A stretch of 64,000 nt of DNA. Source: Rhodonellum psychrophilum GCM71 = DSM 17998. GTDB lineage: Bacteria; Bacteroidota; Bacteroidia; Cytophagales; Cyclobacteriaceae. A model generated the notes under the pieces. It did not search any database. It saw only the letters and a list, made by a program, of their open reading frames with translations, and was not told where the DNA came from. Made by a program: the position numbers and the translations under genes. The stretch is from assembly GCF_000381545.1 (NCBI RefSeq), contig NZ_KB906675.1, forward strand, positions 248,001 through 312,000. The letters are read 5' to 3'. This document shows, in pieces, positions 16,514 to 25,371 of the stretch (its first letter is position 1; every line of letters begins with the position of its first letter).

Positions 16514-18060
16514 AAATCAATATTATTTACTTTCAAAAAATAAAGCCATGCCTCTGCTTTTTCTCCTTTTAGCACCCTGGGAAATTTGTTTTGACCTCCC
16601 TCTTTTCCCTGTTCCCTCATCCAATTGTAAAAAATAGAGGGTGAAAGAACCGTTAAATGAACAGCTTTCAATGCATGTTGTCTTTCTACCCCATAATCGT
16701 CATTCAGGGTCATTAAATGTGAGTCAATCCTTTTTAATAGATCTTCTTTGCTAACGGAGTCGTCGGTTCCCACAAACCAATGGTGCGCAAAAAGCCCTTC
16801 ATGTGCAAGTCCCAAAACCGTAAACTCACGGACATTTAAATTCAGTTCCTCCGAAACCAGTTCGATGGCATGATTCATATTGTCCACAGAAAGATGTTCG
16901 CCGCAAAGACTCAAAAAATGCTTTGTTCTTCCTGTGATGACGATTTCACATTTTTCTTTGGAAACGAATCGAATCACATCACCGATCTGATACCGCCATG
17001 CGCCTGCGCAGGTCGTGATCAACAGTGCATAATCCACACCTTCTTCCACCTCGTCGATTTTAAAGGTTTGGGGATCTTCGCGTAACTCTCCTTCCTCATT
17101 AAAATTTTTCTCATTGAATGCAATAAACTCAAAGAAAACCCCCTGATTCAGCACCAATCTCATGGACCTTTGGTTTGGGATGGCTTGATAGGCCAAGAAA
17201 CCTTCAGAAGCCAAGTAGGTTTCCATATAGACAAGTGGCTTTTCCAACAGCTTTTCAAAACCCTTTCTGTAAGGTTCGAAGGAAACTCCTCCATGGACGT
17301 AAATCATCAAATTGGGCCAGATGTCGTGAATGGTTTTAAGTTGATATCTTTGTATGATTTTTTCCAGTAGGATCTGAAGCCAGGCAGGCACACCTACGAT
17401 GATCCCAATATCCCAGTTCGGGGCTTCTTCAACGATTTGATCCAGTTTTTCTCCCCAATTTTTATTTTTGGAGATTTTGTTTCCCGGTTTATAAAAGCGC
17501 TGGAACCAAATCGGAAGGTTTCCTGTGGTAATCCCACTGAGATCTCCGGAAAAAAAAGTCCCGTTAAAATCCAAATCTGTGCTGCCTCCCAGCATTAAAA
17601 TTCCCTTAGTAAAAAGATTGTCAGGCAAATCATATTTTGAAAGCGTTAACATCTGACGTACCCCAATTTTGCGGATGGCTTTGACCATGTCTTTGGTGAT
17701 GGGAATGTATTTGGAAGAAGCACCAGAAGTTCCCGATGTCAGGGCAAAATATTGGATATTGCCAGGCCAAGTGATGTTCTTCTCTCCATTTTTCAACCGG
17801 TGCCACCACTCCTCATAAATCTTTTCGTAATTGTAGATGGGTATATTCTTTGAAAAAGCTTGGTAAAAATCGCCGTTTTCTTTTTTGAAGAACTTCAGTA
17901 TTTGATCAAAATGATATTTTTTAGCTATTTCGGTATGCCTTGCTTTGATCATTAACTTTCTCAGCTCATTCTTTTGGATCTCCAAAGAGGAACTGAATTC
18001 CTGCTCCAATGCGCTCCTTAATCTGATGCCTTTTTTTAGCAATGTCCCCAATATAGCCAT
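16510..18060 (-). CDS. GH3 auxin-responsive-promoter-family protein
   Basis: The 516-residue protein carries the adenylate-forming motif ALTSGTSGASSKYIPIT near residue 100, the mid-region YMETYLASEGFLAYQ, and the C-terminal TTCAGAWRYQIGDVIRF and ITGRTKHFLSLCGEHLS motifs of the GH3 family. Plant GH3 enzymes adenylate jasmonate or auxin and join them to amino acids. Bacterial members are common in Bacteroidota and their substrates are unknown. It is coupled to a LysE-type exporter by a 4-bp overlap. It is cytosolic, and the length fits the family. Confidence 0.9.
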   Translation of the reverse strand: MAILGTLLKKGIRLRSALEQEFSSSLEIQKNELRKLMIKARHTEIAKKYHFDQILKFFKKENGDFYQAFSKNIPIYNYEKIYEEWWHRLKNGEKNITWPGNIQYFALTSGTSGASSKYIPITKDMVKAIRKIGVRQMLTLSKYDLPDNLFTKGILMLGGSTDLDFNGTFFSGDLSGITTGNLPIWFQRFYKPGNKISKNKNWGEKLDQIVEEAPNWDIGIIVGVPAWLQILLEKIIQRYQLKTIHDIWPNLMIYVHGGVSFEPYRKGFEKLLEKPLVYMETYLASEGFLAYQAIPNQRSMRLVLNQGVFFEFIAFNEKNFNEEGELREDPQTFKIDEVEEGVDYALLITTCAGAWRYQIGDVIRFVSKEKCEIVITGRTKHFLSLCGEHLSVDNMNHAIELVSEELNLNVREFTVLGLAHEGLFAHHWFVGTDDSVSKEDLLKRIDSHLMTLNDDYGVERQHALKAVHLTVLSPSIFYNWMREQGKEGGQNKFPRVLKGEKAEAWLYFLKVNNIDL

Positions 18061-18107
18061 ATCTTTGTTTTCAGAGTTTAACTGTTTTTTTAATCAAATT
18101 TAAAGGA

Positions 18108-18782
18108 ATGAGTATTAAAGAAAATCTTATTGGCATTAAAAAAGATTTTGTTCACCCGGATTGTCTCCTTGTGGCCGTCAGCAAAACCAAACCTGTCCCA
18201 CTCTTACAAGAAGCCTATGATGCCGGAATCAGGGATTTTGGGGAAAATAAAGTCCAGGAAATCCTGGAAAAACACGCCCAATTGCCCTCTGACATCCGCT
18301 GGCACATGATCGGACACCTTCAATCCAACAAAGTCAAAAACATTGCTCCTTTTATCTACTTGATCCATGGAGTGGATTCTTTCAAACTTTTGAAGGAAAT
18401 CAACAAACAAGCAATAAAAGCAGACAGAACCATCTCCTGCCTTCTGCAGATTCATATCGCCAAGGAAGAAAGTAAGTTCGGTTTTGACAAAGCAGAACTG
18501 GAAGATATGCTGGGTAGCCCGGAGATTCACCAACTCGAAAACGTAAAGATAATTGGATTGATGGGAATGGCCACATTTACCGAAAATGAGTCTGTCATCA
18601 GGAAGGAATTCAGAGGGTTGAAAACATTGATGGAGGAGCTGAATCAAATGGATTTACCTTCAAATTTCGACCTGAAAGAAATATCGATGGGTATGAGTGG
18701 CGATTATCGAATAGCACAAGAAGAAGGGAGCACCATGGTTAGGATAGGAAGCGCTATTTTTGGTCAGAGGAACAATCATTGA
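18108..18782 (+). CDS. YggS-family PLP-binding protein (PLP homeostasis)
   Basis: The 224-residue protein has the PLP lysine in LVAVSKTKPV (K26), FGENKVQEI, WHMIGHLQSNKVK and a C-terminal SMGMSGDYRIAQEEGSTMVR phosphate-binding loop. These define the YggS/PROSC family, a fold-type III PLP carrier that buffers vitamin B6 and affects amino-acid pools. It starts a five-gene plus-strand run, divergent from the GH3 gene with a 47-bp gap. The next gene begins 1 bp after its stop. Confidence 0.95.
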   Translation: MSIKENLIGIKKDFVHPDCLLVAVSKTKPVPLLQEAYDAGIRDFGENKVQEILEKHAQLPSDIRWHMIGHLQSNKVKNIAPFIYLIHGVDSFKLLKEINKQAIKADRTISCLLQIHIAKEESKFGFDKAELEDMLGSPEIHQLENVKIIGLMGMATFTENESVIRKEFRGLKTLMEELNQMDLPSNFDLKEISMGMSGDYRIAQEEGSTMVRIGSAIFGQRNNH

Positions 18783-18783
18783 A

Positions 18784-19167
18784 ATGAAAAAAGGAAAATA
18801 CATCCGCCTGGCAGCTATTTTGGGGGCATTGGCCGTTGCAATCGGCGCATTTGGTGCACACGGCCTTTCGTCCATTCTCGAAAGTACAGGCAAACAAGCC
18901 ACTTTTGAAACTGCCGTCAATTATCATTTTTATCATGTCTTTGCGATTTTCGGCACCGCCATTCTTTTCGAAATATTCCCCGAAAAAACGCTCTTAAAAA
19001 AATCCATTTGGCTTTTTTTCGTTGGCATCATCATCTTCTCAGGTTCTCTGTATATCCTTGCCCTGACGGGAATAAATATCTTAGGAGCGATCACTCCTTT
19101 AGGTGGAGTCGCTTTCATTTTGGGCTGGACCCTGTTGTTTTGGTCTTTTAAAAACCCCAAAAAATGA
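18784..19167 (+). CDS. DUF423 family membrane protein
   Basis: The 127-residue protein has four predicted helices and the typical start IRLAAILGALAVAIGAFGAH, then TAVNYHFYHVFAIFG and the C-terminal ITPLGGVAFILGWTLLFW. This is DUF423 (YwdK-like), a small inner-membrane protein of unknown function. ATG 18784 is preferred because it starts directly at the family N-terminus (MKKGKYIRL); an upstream in-frame ATG at 18760 would overlap yggS. Confidence 0.9.
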   Translation: MKKGKYIRLAAILGALAVAIGAFGAHGLSSILESTGKQATFETAVNYHFYHVFAIFGTAILFEIFPEKTLLKKSIWLFFVGIIIFSGSLYILALTGINILGAITPLGGVAFILGWTLLFWSFKNPKK

Positions 19168-19173
19168 TCGAGA

Positions 19174-20475
19174 ATGCCAATTAAATCATTCATTTCCCTC
19201 TTATTATTCCTGTTTACTTTCCAGTTCGCCTTTGGGCAGGAGGAGGCAATCAAAAAAAGGTACCAAGGCCTTGATGAACTTTTGGGGGAGACTTCTTTCT
19301 TCGAAAACCACTTGACGGGATTTATGCTTTATGATCTTGACAGCCAATGGGTGATGTTTGAAAAAAACAGCCATATCAATTTCATCCCGGCTTCCACTAT
19401 CAAGTTGCTGACCTTTTATGCGAGCCTCGTCACCTTAGGTGACAGCATCAATACCTTCCGATATGTTGCCAATGGGGATGAAATCACCATTTGGGGGGCC
19501 GGTGATCCTTCTTGGGGGTATGACATACTTCCCCAACCAAAAATCAAGGAGTTTTTGGCTCCATACAAAAAGATTAACTTTTCCGATCAAAACTGGAATT
19601 CAACTGCTTTCGGCTATGGCTGGCAATGGGACGATTATTATTATGCTTACTCTTCCGAAAGATCTCCATTTCCCATCTTTGGAAATCTGGTCACCATCAG
19701 CCATTCAAATAACATCCCCCGGGTATCCCCTACTCTTTTCAAAAACTCCCTTTCCGTGACGGATAAGGAAATGAAAGGAATAGAAAGGGATTTCCGTTCA
19801 AATGCATTTTATTACAATCCGAAATTATACATCCCTAAAAAGGAAGCTGTTCCATTCATCACCTCTCCGGAAATATTCGTGGAATTGGCCAGTGCAACCT
19901 TGCAAAAACCCATTCAACTGGTAAAAGAAGTTCTGCCCCCGGGACACAAAGTATTCAGGGGCGGAAACATTCGGCCATTATGGTCCGAAATGCTCCAGGA
20001 AAGCGATAATTTTATTGCAGAGCAATTGCTCATGATGGTCTCAGATCAGATTATGGGTCAAATGAATACCGAGCGGGCGATCGATTACATCCTAAAAACC
20101 TACCTCATGGATTTACCAGATCGTCCACAGTGGGTGGATGGCTCAGGACTTTCCCGACACAATCTGGCCACGCCGAGAAGCATGGTTGACTTAATGGTGA
20201 AGATTGAAGATCTCCTTCCCAGAAATCAATTGATGCAGCTGCTTTCGCAAGGCGGAATCAGTGGTACGCTAAAAAACAATTACAAAGCCCCTCGACCCTA
20301 TGTGTTTGCAAAAACCGGAACCATCAGCAACAACCACAGCATGGTGGGGATCATTCGAACGAGCCGAAATAAATTTTATGCATTTGCTTTCATGAACAAT
20401 AATTATTTGAATAAGGCCAGTGAAATCCGTCGAGAAATGGAGAAAGTATTGGTTTATGTCAGAGATTCCTTTTAA
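19174..20475 (+). CDS. dacB: D-alanyl-D-alanine carboxypeptidase/endopeptidase (PBP4, S13 type)
   Basis: The 433-residue periplasmic protein has a signal peptide ending about residue 21 (AFGQ). The three penicillin-binding motifs are present: STIK (S74-K77), SDN (in QESDNFIAEQ, about 278) and KTGT (about 393). This fits peptidase S13, which trims or cleaves peptidoglycan cross-links. The internal domain seems shorter than in E. coli PBP4. It lies 7 bp upstream of an LD-carboxypeptidase gene, so the pair probably works on cell-wall turnover. Confidence 0.9.
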   Translation: MPIKSFISLLLFLFTFQFAFGQEEAIKKRYQGLDELLGETSFFENHLTGFMLYDLDSQWVMFEKNSHINFIPASTIKLLTFYASLVTLGDSINTFRYVANGDEITIWGAGDPSWGYDILPQPKIKEFLAPYKKINFSDQNWNSTAFGYGWQWDDYYYAYSSERSPFPIFGNLVTISHSNNIPRVSPTLFKNSLSVTDKEMKGIERDFRSNAFYYNPKLYIPKKEAVPFITSPEIFVELASATLQKPIQLVKEVLPPGHKVFRGGNIRPLWSEMLQESDNFIAEQLLMMVSDQIMGQMNTERAIDYILKTYLMDLPDRPQWVDGSGLSRHNLATPRSMVDLMVKIEDLLPRNQLMQLLSQGGISGTLKNNYKAPRPYVFAKTGTISNNHSMVGIIRTSRNKFYAFAFMNNNYLNKASEIRREMEKVLVYVRDSF

Positions 20476-20482
20476 TTGAAAT

Positions 20483-21529
20483 ATGGACAAAAGAATTTTC
20501 CTCAAGACACTCGGATTGGGATTAGGAAGCCTTCCCTTGGTTTCCTTCATCGGTGAAAACACCAACGAGCCCAATGCAAAAACCCTTTTGCCAAAAGCAT
20601 TTCAAAAAGGGGATACCGTAGGATTGATCAGCCCTTCCGCTGCTACCGCCGAAAGGATTCAGTTTCAATTTGCCCAGGAAGCATTGGAAGCATTGGGACT
20701 TCATGTGAAATTGGGGGATAATTTAAAAAACCGAAGAGGTCATCTCGCCGGGACTGATAATGAAAGAGCCGCAGACCTAAACGGGATGTTTTCGGACAAG
20801 GAAGTAAAGGCCATCATATGTATCAGAGGCGGTTCTGGGGCTGCAAGGATACTTCCCCTGATCGATTTTTCTTTGATCAAAAAAAACCCTAAACCACTCA
20901 TTGGATATTCCGACATTACCGCCCTGCACAATGCCATCCATGCCAAAACAGGTTTGATCACCTTTCATGGGCCCAACGGCTCGGGAAGTTGGAACAGCTT
21001 CAATGTAAAACAGTTTGAGGATATGTTTTTCAAGGAAGAACAAATCCTATTCGAAAACGAGCAAATCAAGGGCGACGACTTGGTCATCAAACAAAACCGA
21101 ATACAAACCATCACTTCCGGTAAAGTCAGCGGCAAAATTCTTGGTGGAAACCTCACTGTTTTGACGGCATTGTCCGGCACCCCCTATCTTCCGGATTTCA
21201 AGAATTCCATCCTGTTTTTGGAAGATGTCGGTGAGGAGCCTTACAAACTGGACCGCATGTTTAGCACACTTAAATTAAACGGAACCCTGAATAAGATCAA
21301 GGGCTTTATTTTCGGTCAATGTTCGGATTGCAACCCGTCAGGCGGATATGGTTCGTTGACATTGGATGATATCTTGGATGATTACATTCTCCCTTTGGGA
21401 ATTCCAGCTTACAAAGGCGCCATGATCGGACATTTGTCCAAGCAATTCATCATTCCGGTGGGTGCTGAAGTAGAGATGGATGCGGACAGGGGGATTTTCA
21501 CCTTACAAAAAACGATTTTTCAAAAATAA
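20483..21529 (+). CDS. LD-carboxypeptidase (peptidase S66)
   Basis: The 348-residue protein starts with an export-type N-terminus (MDKRIFLKTLGLGLG), then FQKGDTVGLISPS, ICIRGGSGAARIL, IGYSDITALHNAI and FHGPNGSGS, the region of the nucleophilic Ser in S66 enzymes, with a later FLEDVGEEPYKLDRM. S66 enzymes remove the terminal D-Ala from murein tetrapeptides during recycling. The enzyme in E. coli is cytosolic, but the leader here suggests export or a lipid-side location. It follows the PBP4 gene closely. Confidence 0.92.
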   Translation: MDKRIFLKTLGLGLGSLPLVSFIGENTNEPNAKTLLPKAFQKGDTVGLISPSAATAERIQFQFAQEALEALGLHVKLGDNLKNRRGHLAGTDNERAADLNGMFSDKEVKAIICIRGGSGAARILPLIDFSLIKKNPKPLIGYSDITALHNAIHAKTGLITFHGPNGSGSWNSFNVKQFEDMFFKEEQILFENEQIKGDDLVIKQNRIQTITSGKVSGKILGGNLTVLTALSGTPYLPDFKNSILFLEDVGEEPYKLDRMFSTLKLNGTLNKIKGFIFGQCSDCNPSGGYGSLTLDDILDDYILPLGIPAYKGAMIGHLSKQFIIPVGAEVEMDADRGIFTLQKTIFQK

Positions 21530-21542
21530 AATTGAATAATTC

Positions 21543-22277
21543 ATGAAAAAACCCTTATTCAGAATCCTGATTGTGGGTTCTATATTTTCACTTCAAATGG
21601 CCTGCGTCAGCTTGCAGCCTACTAGTACCGATCAAAAAGGCACCAAATCAATGGAAAATCAAGAATATACTTATCTCGCACTTGGAGATTCCTATACTAT
21701 AGGAGAAGGTGTCGAAGAATCGGGTCGATATCCAAATATTACAAGATCCCTGTTGGCAAAAGAAGCCATCTTTTTTTCCAAACCCATGATCATTGCCAAA
21801 ACAGGTTGGACCACAGATGAATTGGCGAAAGGAATAGAGGCTGCAAATATCCAAGGAAACACCTATGACATGGTGACTTTGTTGATTGGAGTCAACAATC
21901 AATACAGGGGAAGACCGGTTGAGAATTATAAGGAAGAATTCAGGAGCTTGCTTTTGGATGCAATTGCTTTTGCCAAAGGCGATCCCAACCGAGTGGCAGT
22001 GATTTCAATACCGGATTGGGGTATCACCCCTTTTGCCAAAACGAGAAGTACCGATCAGGACAAAGTCGGACGTGAAATCGACGCATACAACACTGCCAAA
22101 GAAGAAATAGCAGAAGAATTAAAGGTGCATTTTATAGAGATCACCCAAGAATACCGCCAAATCGGGGCTTTGCCTGAAATGGTGGTTTCCGACAATCTAC
22201 ATCCCAGCAAATTGGTTTATGAGAGATGGTCGAAAAAGTTGACTGCAACGATATTGGCCTCCATGGAATTTAGGTAA
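21543..22277 (+). CDS. SGNH/GDSL hydrolase lipoprotein
   Basis: The 244-residue protein has a lipoprotein-like leader (MKKPLFRILIVGSIF then SLQMAC), a linker, and the block I motif YLALGDSYTIGEG with the nucleophile Ser. LLIGVNNQYRG supplies the Asn of block III, and SDNLHPSKLVYERWS holds the Asp/His pair of block V. These are the SGNH catalytic residues of esterases and acyl-hydrolases. It lies 13 bp after the LD-carboxypeptidase gene and is last in the run, so the substrate may be a cell-envelope ester; that is inference. Confidence 0.9.
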   Translation: MKKPLFRILIVGSIFSLQMACVSLQPTSTDQKGTKSMENQEYTYLALGDSYTIGEGVEESGRYPNITRSLLAKEAIFFSKPMIIAKTGWTTDELAKGIEAANIQGNTYDMVTLLIGVNNQYRGRPVENYKEEFRSLLLDAIAFAKGDPNRVAVISIPDWGITPFAKTRSTDQDKVGREIDAYNTAKEEIAEELKVHFIEITQEYRQIGALPEMVVSDNLHPSKLVYERWSKKLTATILASMEFR

Positions 22278-22279
22278 TA

Positions 22280-22325
22280 AAAAAAACTCCCACGAAGACC
22301 TATTGGCCTTTGTGGGAGTTTAAAT
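22280..22325. terminator. Bidirectional terminator between SGNH hydrolase and DUF1573 genes
   Basis: AAACTCCCACGAAG pairs with CTTTGTGGGAGTTT, preceded by an A-run and followed by T residues. It lies between convergent genes. Confidence 0.8.
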
Positions 22326-22340
22326 TATTCAGAGAAATTT

Positions 22341-22733
22341 TTATTTTCCTTTGGGAAGAACATTCGAAATCAATGACACTTTTTCGATTGGTTCTGAGGC
22401 GTTGGAATAAATCCTGACCACACTGTTTTGTTTTCCCATTTTACCAGCGGAATTGAAGCTGATCTTCAACTCAGAGGATTTTCCAGGAGCGATTGGTTCC
22501 TTTGGCCACTGAGTTGCAGTACACCCGCAAGTAACAGCCACATTGGAAATGATCAAAGGTGTAGTACCTGTGTTTTGGAAAACGAATGTATGTTCCACCT
22601 TGTCTCCCTGGGTAAGATCTCCAAAATCAATGGATTTTTCTTTGAGGGTCAATACTGGACCAGTTTGTTGTTCTTGGGCTTGTGCGGCAAAAACCACCAA
22701 GACCATCACCATAAATAAAGCTAGCTTTTTCAT
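22341..22733 (-). CDS. DUF1573 domain periplasmic protein
   Basis: The 130-residue protein has a signal peptide (MKKLALFMVMVLVVFAAQAQ) and one DUF1573 Ig-like domain: IDFGDLTQGDKVEHTFVFQN, NVAVTCGCTATQWP and EPIAPGKSSELKISF. The CGC motif is conserved in the family. It is exported, and function is unknown. It is a single-domain member, followed by nothing on its strand. The promoter is in the 13-bp gap or inside the upstream helicase gene, suggesting co-transcription with it. Confidence 0.9.
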   Translation of the reverse strand: MKKLALFMVMVLVVFAAQAQEQQTGPVLTLKEKSIDFGDLTQGDKVEHTFVFQNTGTTPLIISNVAVTCGCTATQWPKEPIAPGKSSELKISFNSAGKMGKQNSVVRIYSNASEPIEKVSLISNVLPKGK

Positions 22734-22746
22734 ACTATAGATTTGT

Positions 22747-24198
22747 TTAATTTAATTCGTTATTTTCTTCATTTGAGTAAAACCTTTGGTGAAAATTCAC
22801 CAGGAAAAGCTCCTTGGTTGCTCTTGTCACCGCAGTGTAAAGCCAACGTAGATATTCCTTGTCTACTTGTTCTTCAGTAAGATATCCTTGATCCACGAAA
22901 ACGCCACTCCATTGTCCTCCTTGGGATTTATGACAAGTCAATGCATACGCAAATTTGACTTGTAAGGCTGAAAGATATGGATCTTTTTTTATCAGCGCCA
23001 TTCTTTCTGACTTATTGGCAACGTCTGCATAATCTTCGGCAACTTGTCGATAAAGGGATTTGTATTCCTCTGGAGACAAGGCCGGTGTGGAACTATACAG
23101 CGTATCCAAAATCACTTTGGCTTCAAAGAACGGTTCTTCGGGGTAATCAATCAATCTTAATTCCAATGTAGCAAATCTAAGGCCATATACTTCTTCGAAG
23201 GATCGGATTTTCACCACCTCTGCAAAATCCCCATTGGCAAGAAAATTAACTTTTTCGGAATCAGCCATATAGGTATAATTATTTTTCACAATCATCAAAA
23301 GATCACCAGCATTGATCTCATCTTCAAAGAAATGAATCATCTGACGAATATACCTATTGTATTGTACGGCAGATTTATTGGAACGGGTGATCACAATTGT
23401 GTTTTCAGTACCAAATTTTTCATAAGCATACCGCAAACCTTCCTCAAGCCTTTCTCCAGTCATTTTGAAAAAATCCCTAAAACCTTTGGTTGTGAAAATA
23501 ATCCGGGGCTTGTCCTTCGTGATTTCGCCCCTGAGTTGGGTGGCATTGTATAGGATGCCCGAACTCAATTGCTGTCTCATGACTTCGGTCAATTCAGTAT
23601 CCTGAACCTGAAGTCTAAAATTTCTGATCAGGTAATTCGTGTCCAAACCTGGACTGTTGGTACTTCCCACAGGTGGCAGTTGGGCGGTATCTCCCACCAG
23701 CAATAAGCGATTGCTGGATTCTTGGAACACATACTGGATAAGGTCACGCAATAGGCTTCCGCTTCCCCCACCATCATCGTTGAGCATGGAAGACTCATCC
23801 ACAATAAAGATGGTGTCTTTGTAATAATTCTTTTGCAATTCAAACCTTAGGCCGACTTCACCAGCTTCGCTGTTGGGACGGTAAATGATTTTATGGATCG
23901 TGAAACCAGACTTCCCACTGTAATTGCTCATGACCTTGGCGGCGCGTCCTGTTGGAGCCAAGAGTACTGATTTTAACCTTAAAGCAGGCAACGACCGGAC
24001 CAAGGCTGAAATGACGGATGTCTTTCCTGTTCCAGCATACCCCCGGAGAACGAAAACATAAGAATCCCTAACCTTTGCCGTGAGGAACCCATCCATCTTG
24101 GAGAAAAACAATTCCTGTCCCTGGGTTGGGACATGTGGGAAATTTCTTTTGATCAGAAGAGAGGCTTTTATTGCCTCTTGATTATCTTTACCATCCAT
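22747..24198 (-). CDS. RecD/Pif1-like superfamily 1 helicase
   Basis: The 483-residue protein has Walker A GYAGTGKTSVI near residue 50, LLAPTGRAAKVM (motif Ia), a Walker B FIVDESSML, LVGDTAQLPPVGS (motif III) and the C-terminal UvrD_C_2 block YALTCHKSQGGQW. It is a 5'-3' DNA helicase of the RecD/Pif1/Dda type without the RecB/RecC partners, so it may act alone in repair or replication. ATG 24198 (MDGKDNQEAIKA) is chosen because the longer open frame upstream overlaps the divergent NUDIX gene and has no conserved sequence. Confidence 0.9.
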   Translation of the reverse strand: MDGKDNQEAIKASLLIKRNFPHVPTQGQELFFSKMDGFLTAKVRDSYVFVLRGYAGTGKTSVISALVRSLPALRLKSVLLAPTGRAAKVMSNYSGKSGFTIHKIIYRPNSEAGEVGLRFELQKNYYKDTIFIVDESSMLNDDGGGSGSLLRDLIQYVFQESSNRLLLVGDTAQLPPVGSTNSPGLDTNYLIRNFRLQVQDTELTEVMRQQLSSGILYNATQLRGEITKDKPRIIFTTKGFRDFFKMTGERLEEGLRYAYEKFGTENTIVITRSNKSAVQYNRYIRQMIHFFEDEINAGDLLMIVKNNYTYMADSEKVNFLANGDFAEVVKIRSFEEVYGLRFATLELRLIDYPEEPFFEAKVILDTLYSSTPALSPEEYKSLYRQVAEDYADVANKSERMALIKKDPYLSALQVKFAYALTCHKSQGGQWSGVFVDQGYLTEEQVDKEYLRWLYTAVTRATKELFLVNFHQRFYSNEENNELN

Positions 24199-24220
24199 CG
24201 AATGCGAATCTAAGAGTATT

Positions 24221-24724
24221 ATGATAAACTTGGAGAAAGAAATAGAAGAGAAATTTGGAGGAAGACTTCGGACCCGGGTGAATGGGGTTTTGATTCGTGA
24301 CAATAAAATACTGATGATCAAACACATGATGGGGAAAGAGAAATTCCTGTGGAATGTCCCTGGAGGTGGAATGAAGTATGGAAGTTCTGCCACTGAAAAC
24401 CTGAAACGTGAGTTTTTGGAAGAAACAGGTTTGGAAGTAGAGGTCTCAAATTTCTTATTTACCTATGAATATTTAAAAAAGCCACTTCATGCCGTAGAAT
24501 TGTATTTTGAGGTAAAAGAGATCGGGGGGCATTTACAAATGGGCACCGATCCTGAACTGGCCCTTGACCGGCAGTTGATCACTGAAATAGGCTTCCTCAA
24601 CATCGAAAATTTGGCAGTCATAAAAAAAGAGGAGAAACATCAGCTTTTTTGGGGAATAAAATCCTTGAAAGAGATAGGAATGTGGAAAGGATATTTTAAT
24701 TTTGAAAATAATTCTTTAACATAG
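24221..24724 (+). CDS. NUDIX hydrolase
   Basis: The 167-residue protein has a complete Nudix box beginning at GGGMKYGSSATENLKREF and ending LEETGLEV, with the G-x5-E-x7-REUxEExGU spacing. The surrounding RTRVNGVLIRDNKILMIKH is typical of the fold. It hydrolyses a nucleoside diphosphate linked to another group; the substrate cannot be told from sequence. The C-terminus (about 35 residues after the fold) is family-specific. It is divergent from the helicase gene with a 22-bp gap. Confidence 0.92.
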   Translation: MINLEKEIEEKFGGRLRTRVNGVLIRDNKILMIKHMMGKEKFLWNVPGGGMKYGSSATENLKREFLEETGLEVEVSNFLFTYEYLKKPLHAVELYFEVKEIGGHLQMGTDPELALDRQLITEIGFLNIENLAVIKKEEKHQLFWGIKSLKEIGMWKGYFNFENNSLT

Positions 24725-24787
24725 CATCTTAATAACAACACATTAATCAACCATCAATCTAATCTTGAAGTTTAAATTTATCCAATT

Positions 24788-25369
24788 ATGACTTTACCCA
24801 GAATTTTATCAATTGTCTTTCTTGCAATTGCCCTCTTCCTAGGCTATAAACTCTACATGAGTGTAGATGATGTGGTTGAAAATGAAAAAACAATTGCGCT
24901 TACGGAAGCTAGAATCATTGAAAAACTCCAAATGCTTAGAGATGCACAAATTGCGTACCAAGCAACCCACGGTGAATATGCAGGAAATTGGAAGGACCTA
25001 GAAAAATTCATTGAAGAAGGAAAAATTTGGTTGATTCAAAGAAAAGAATCAACAACCTTGTTGGAGTATGGCAAAGAGGAAATCACTGTAAAAATTGACA
25101 CTTTAGGTTCAGTAAACGTAATGGACTCTTTGTTCAACGAAAGGAAATATCCAAACTTCAACCTCCAAAACCTTCACATCGTACCTGGATCCGGTGGAAA
25201 GCAGTTTGAGTTCTTTGCAGACAAAATAGAAAGAAGCCAAAGACAGATCGGTGTATTCGAAATAAGGGATCCAGATCCAATCAATCCTAAGAGAAGGGCG
25301 AACAACAAAGAAAAAGCCTTGAGAGTTGGATCCAGAACGGATTCTTCTACAGCAGGTAACTGGGAATAA
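24788..25369 (+). CDS. Membrane-anchored protein of unknown function
   Basis: The 193-residue protein has one N-terminal helix (RILSIVFLAIALFLGYKLYM) and then a long helical segment with LTEARIIEKLQMLRDAQIAY followed by THGEYAGNWKDL, reminiscent of the start of pilin-like or DUF4124-type exported proteins. The remainder is polar, and there is a basic C-terminal tail (PKRRANNKEKALR). The same gene order (this gene, DUF3822, coaD) is seen in other Bacteroidota to my knowledge. The next gene starts 2 bp after its stop, so they are likely one operon. Function unknown. Confidence 0.7.
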   Translation: MTLPRILSIVFLAIALFLGYKLYMSVDDVVENEKTIALTEARIIEKLQMLRDAQIAYQATHGEYAGNWKDLEKFIEEGKIWLIQRKESTTLLEYGKEEITVKIDTLGSVNVMDSLFNERKYPNFNLQNLHIVPGSGGKQFEFFADKIERSQRQIGVFEIRDPDPINPKRRANNKEKALRVGSRTDSSTAGNWE

Positions 25370-25371
25370 TC

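Noticed and set aside
24199-24393. 65-codon N-terminal extension of the helicase
   Set aside because: It overlaps the divergent NUDIX gene and lacks conserved sequence; the ATG at 24198 starts the family-like region.
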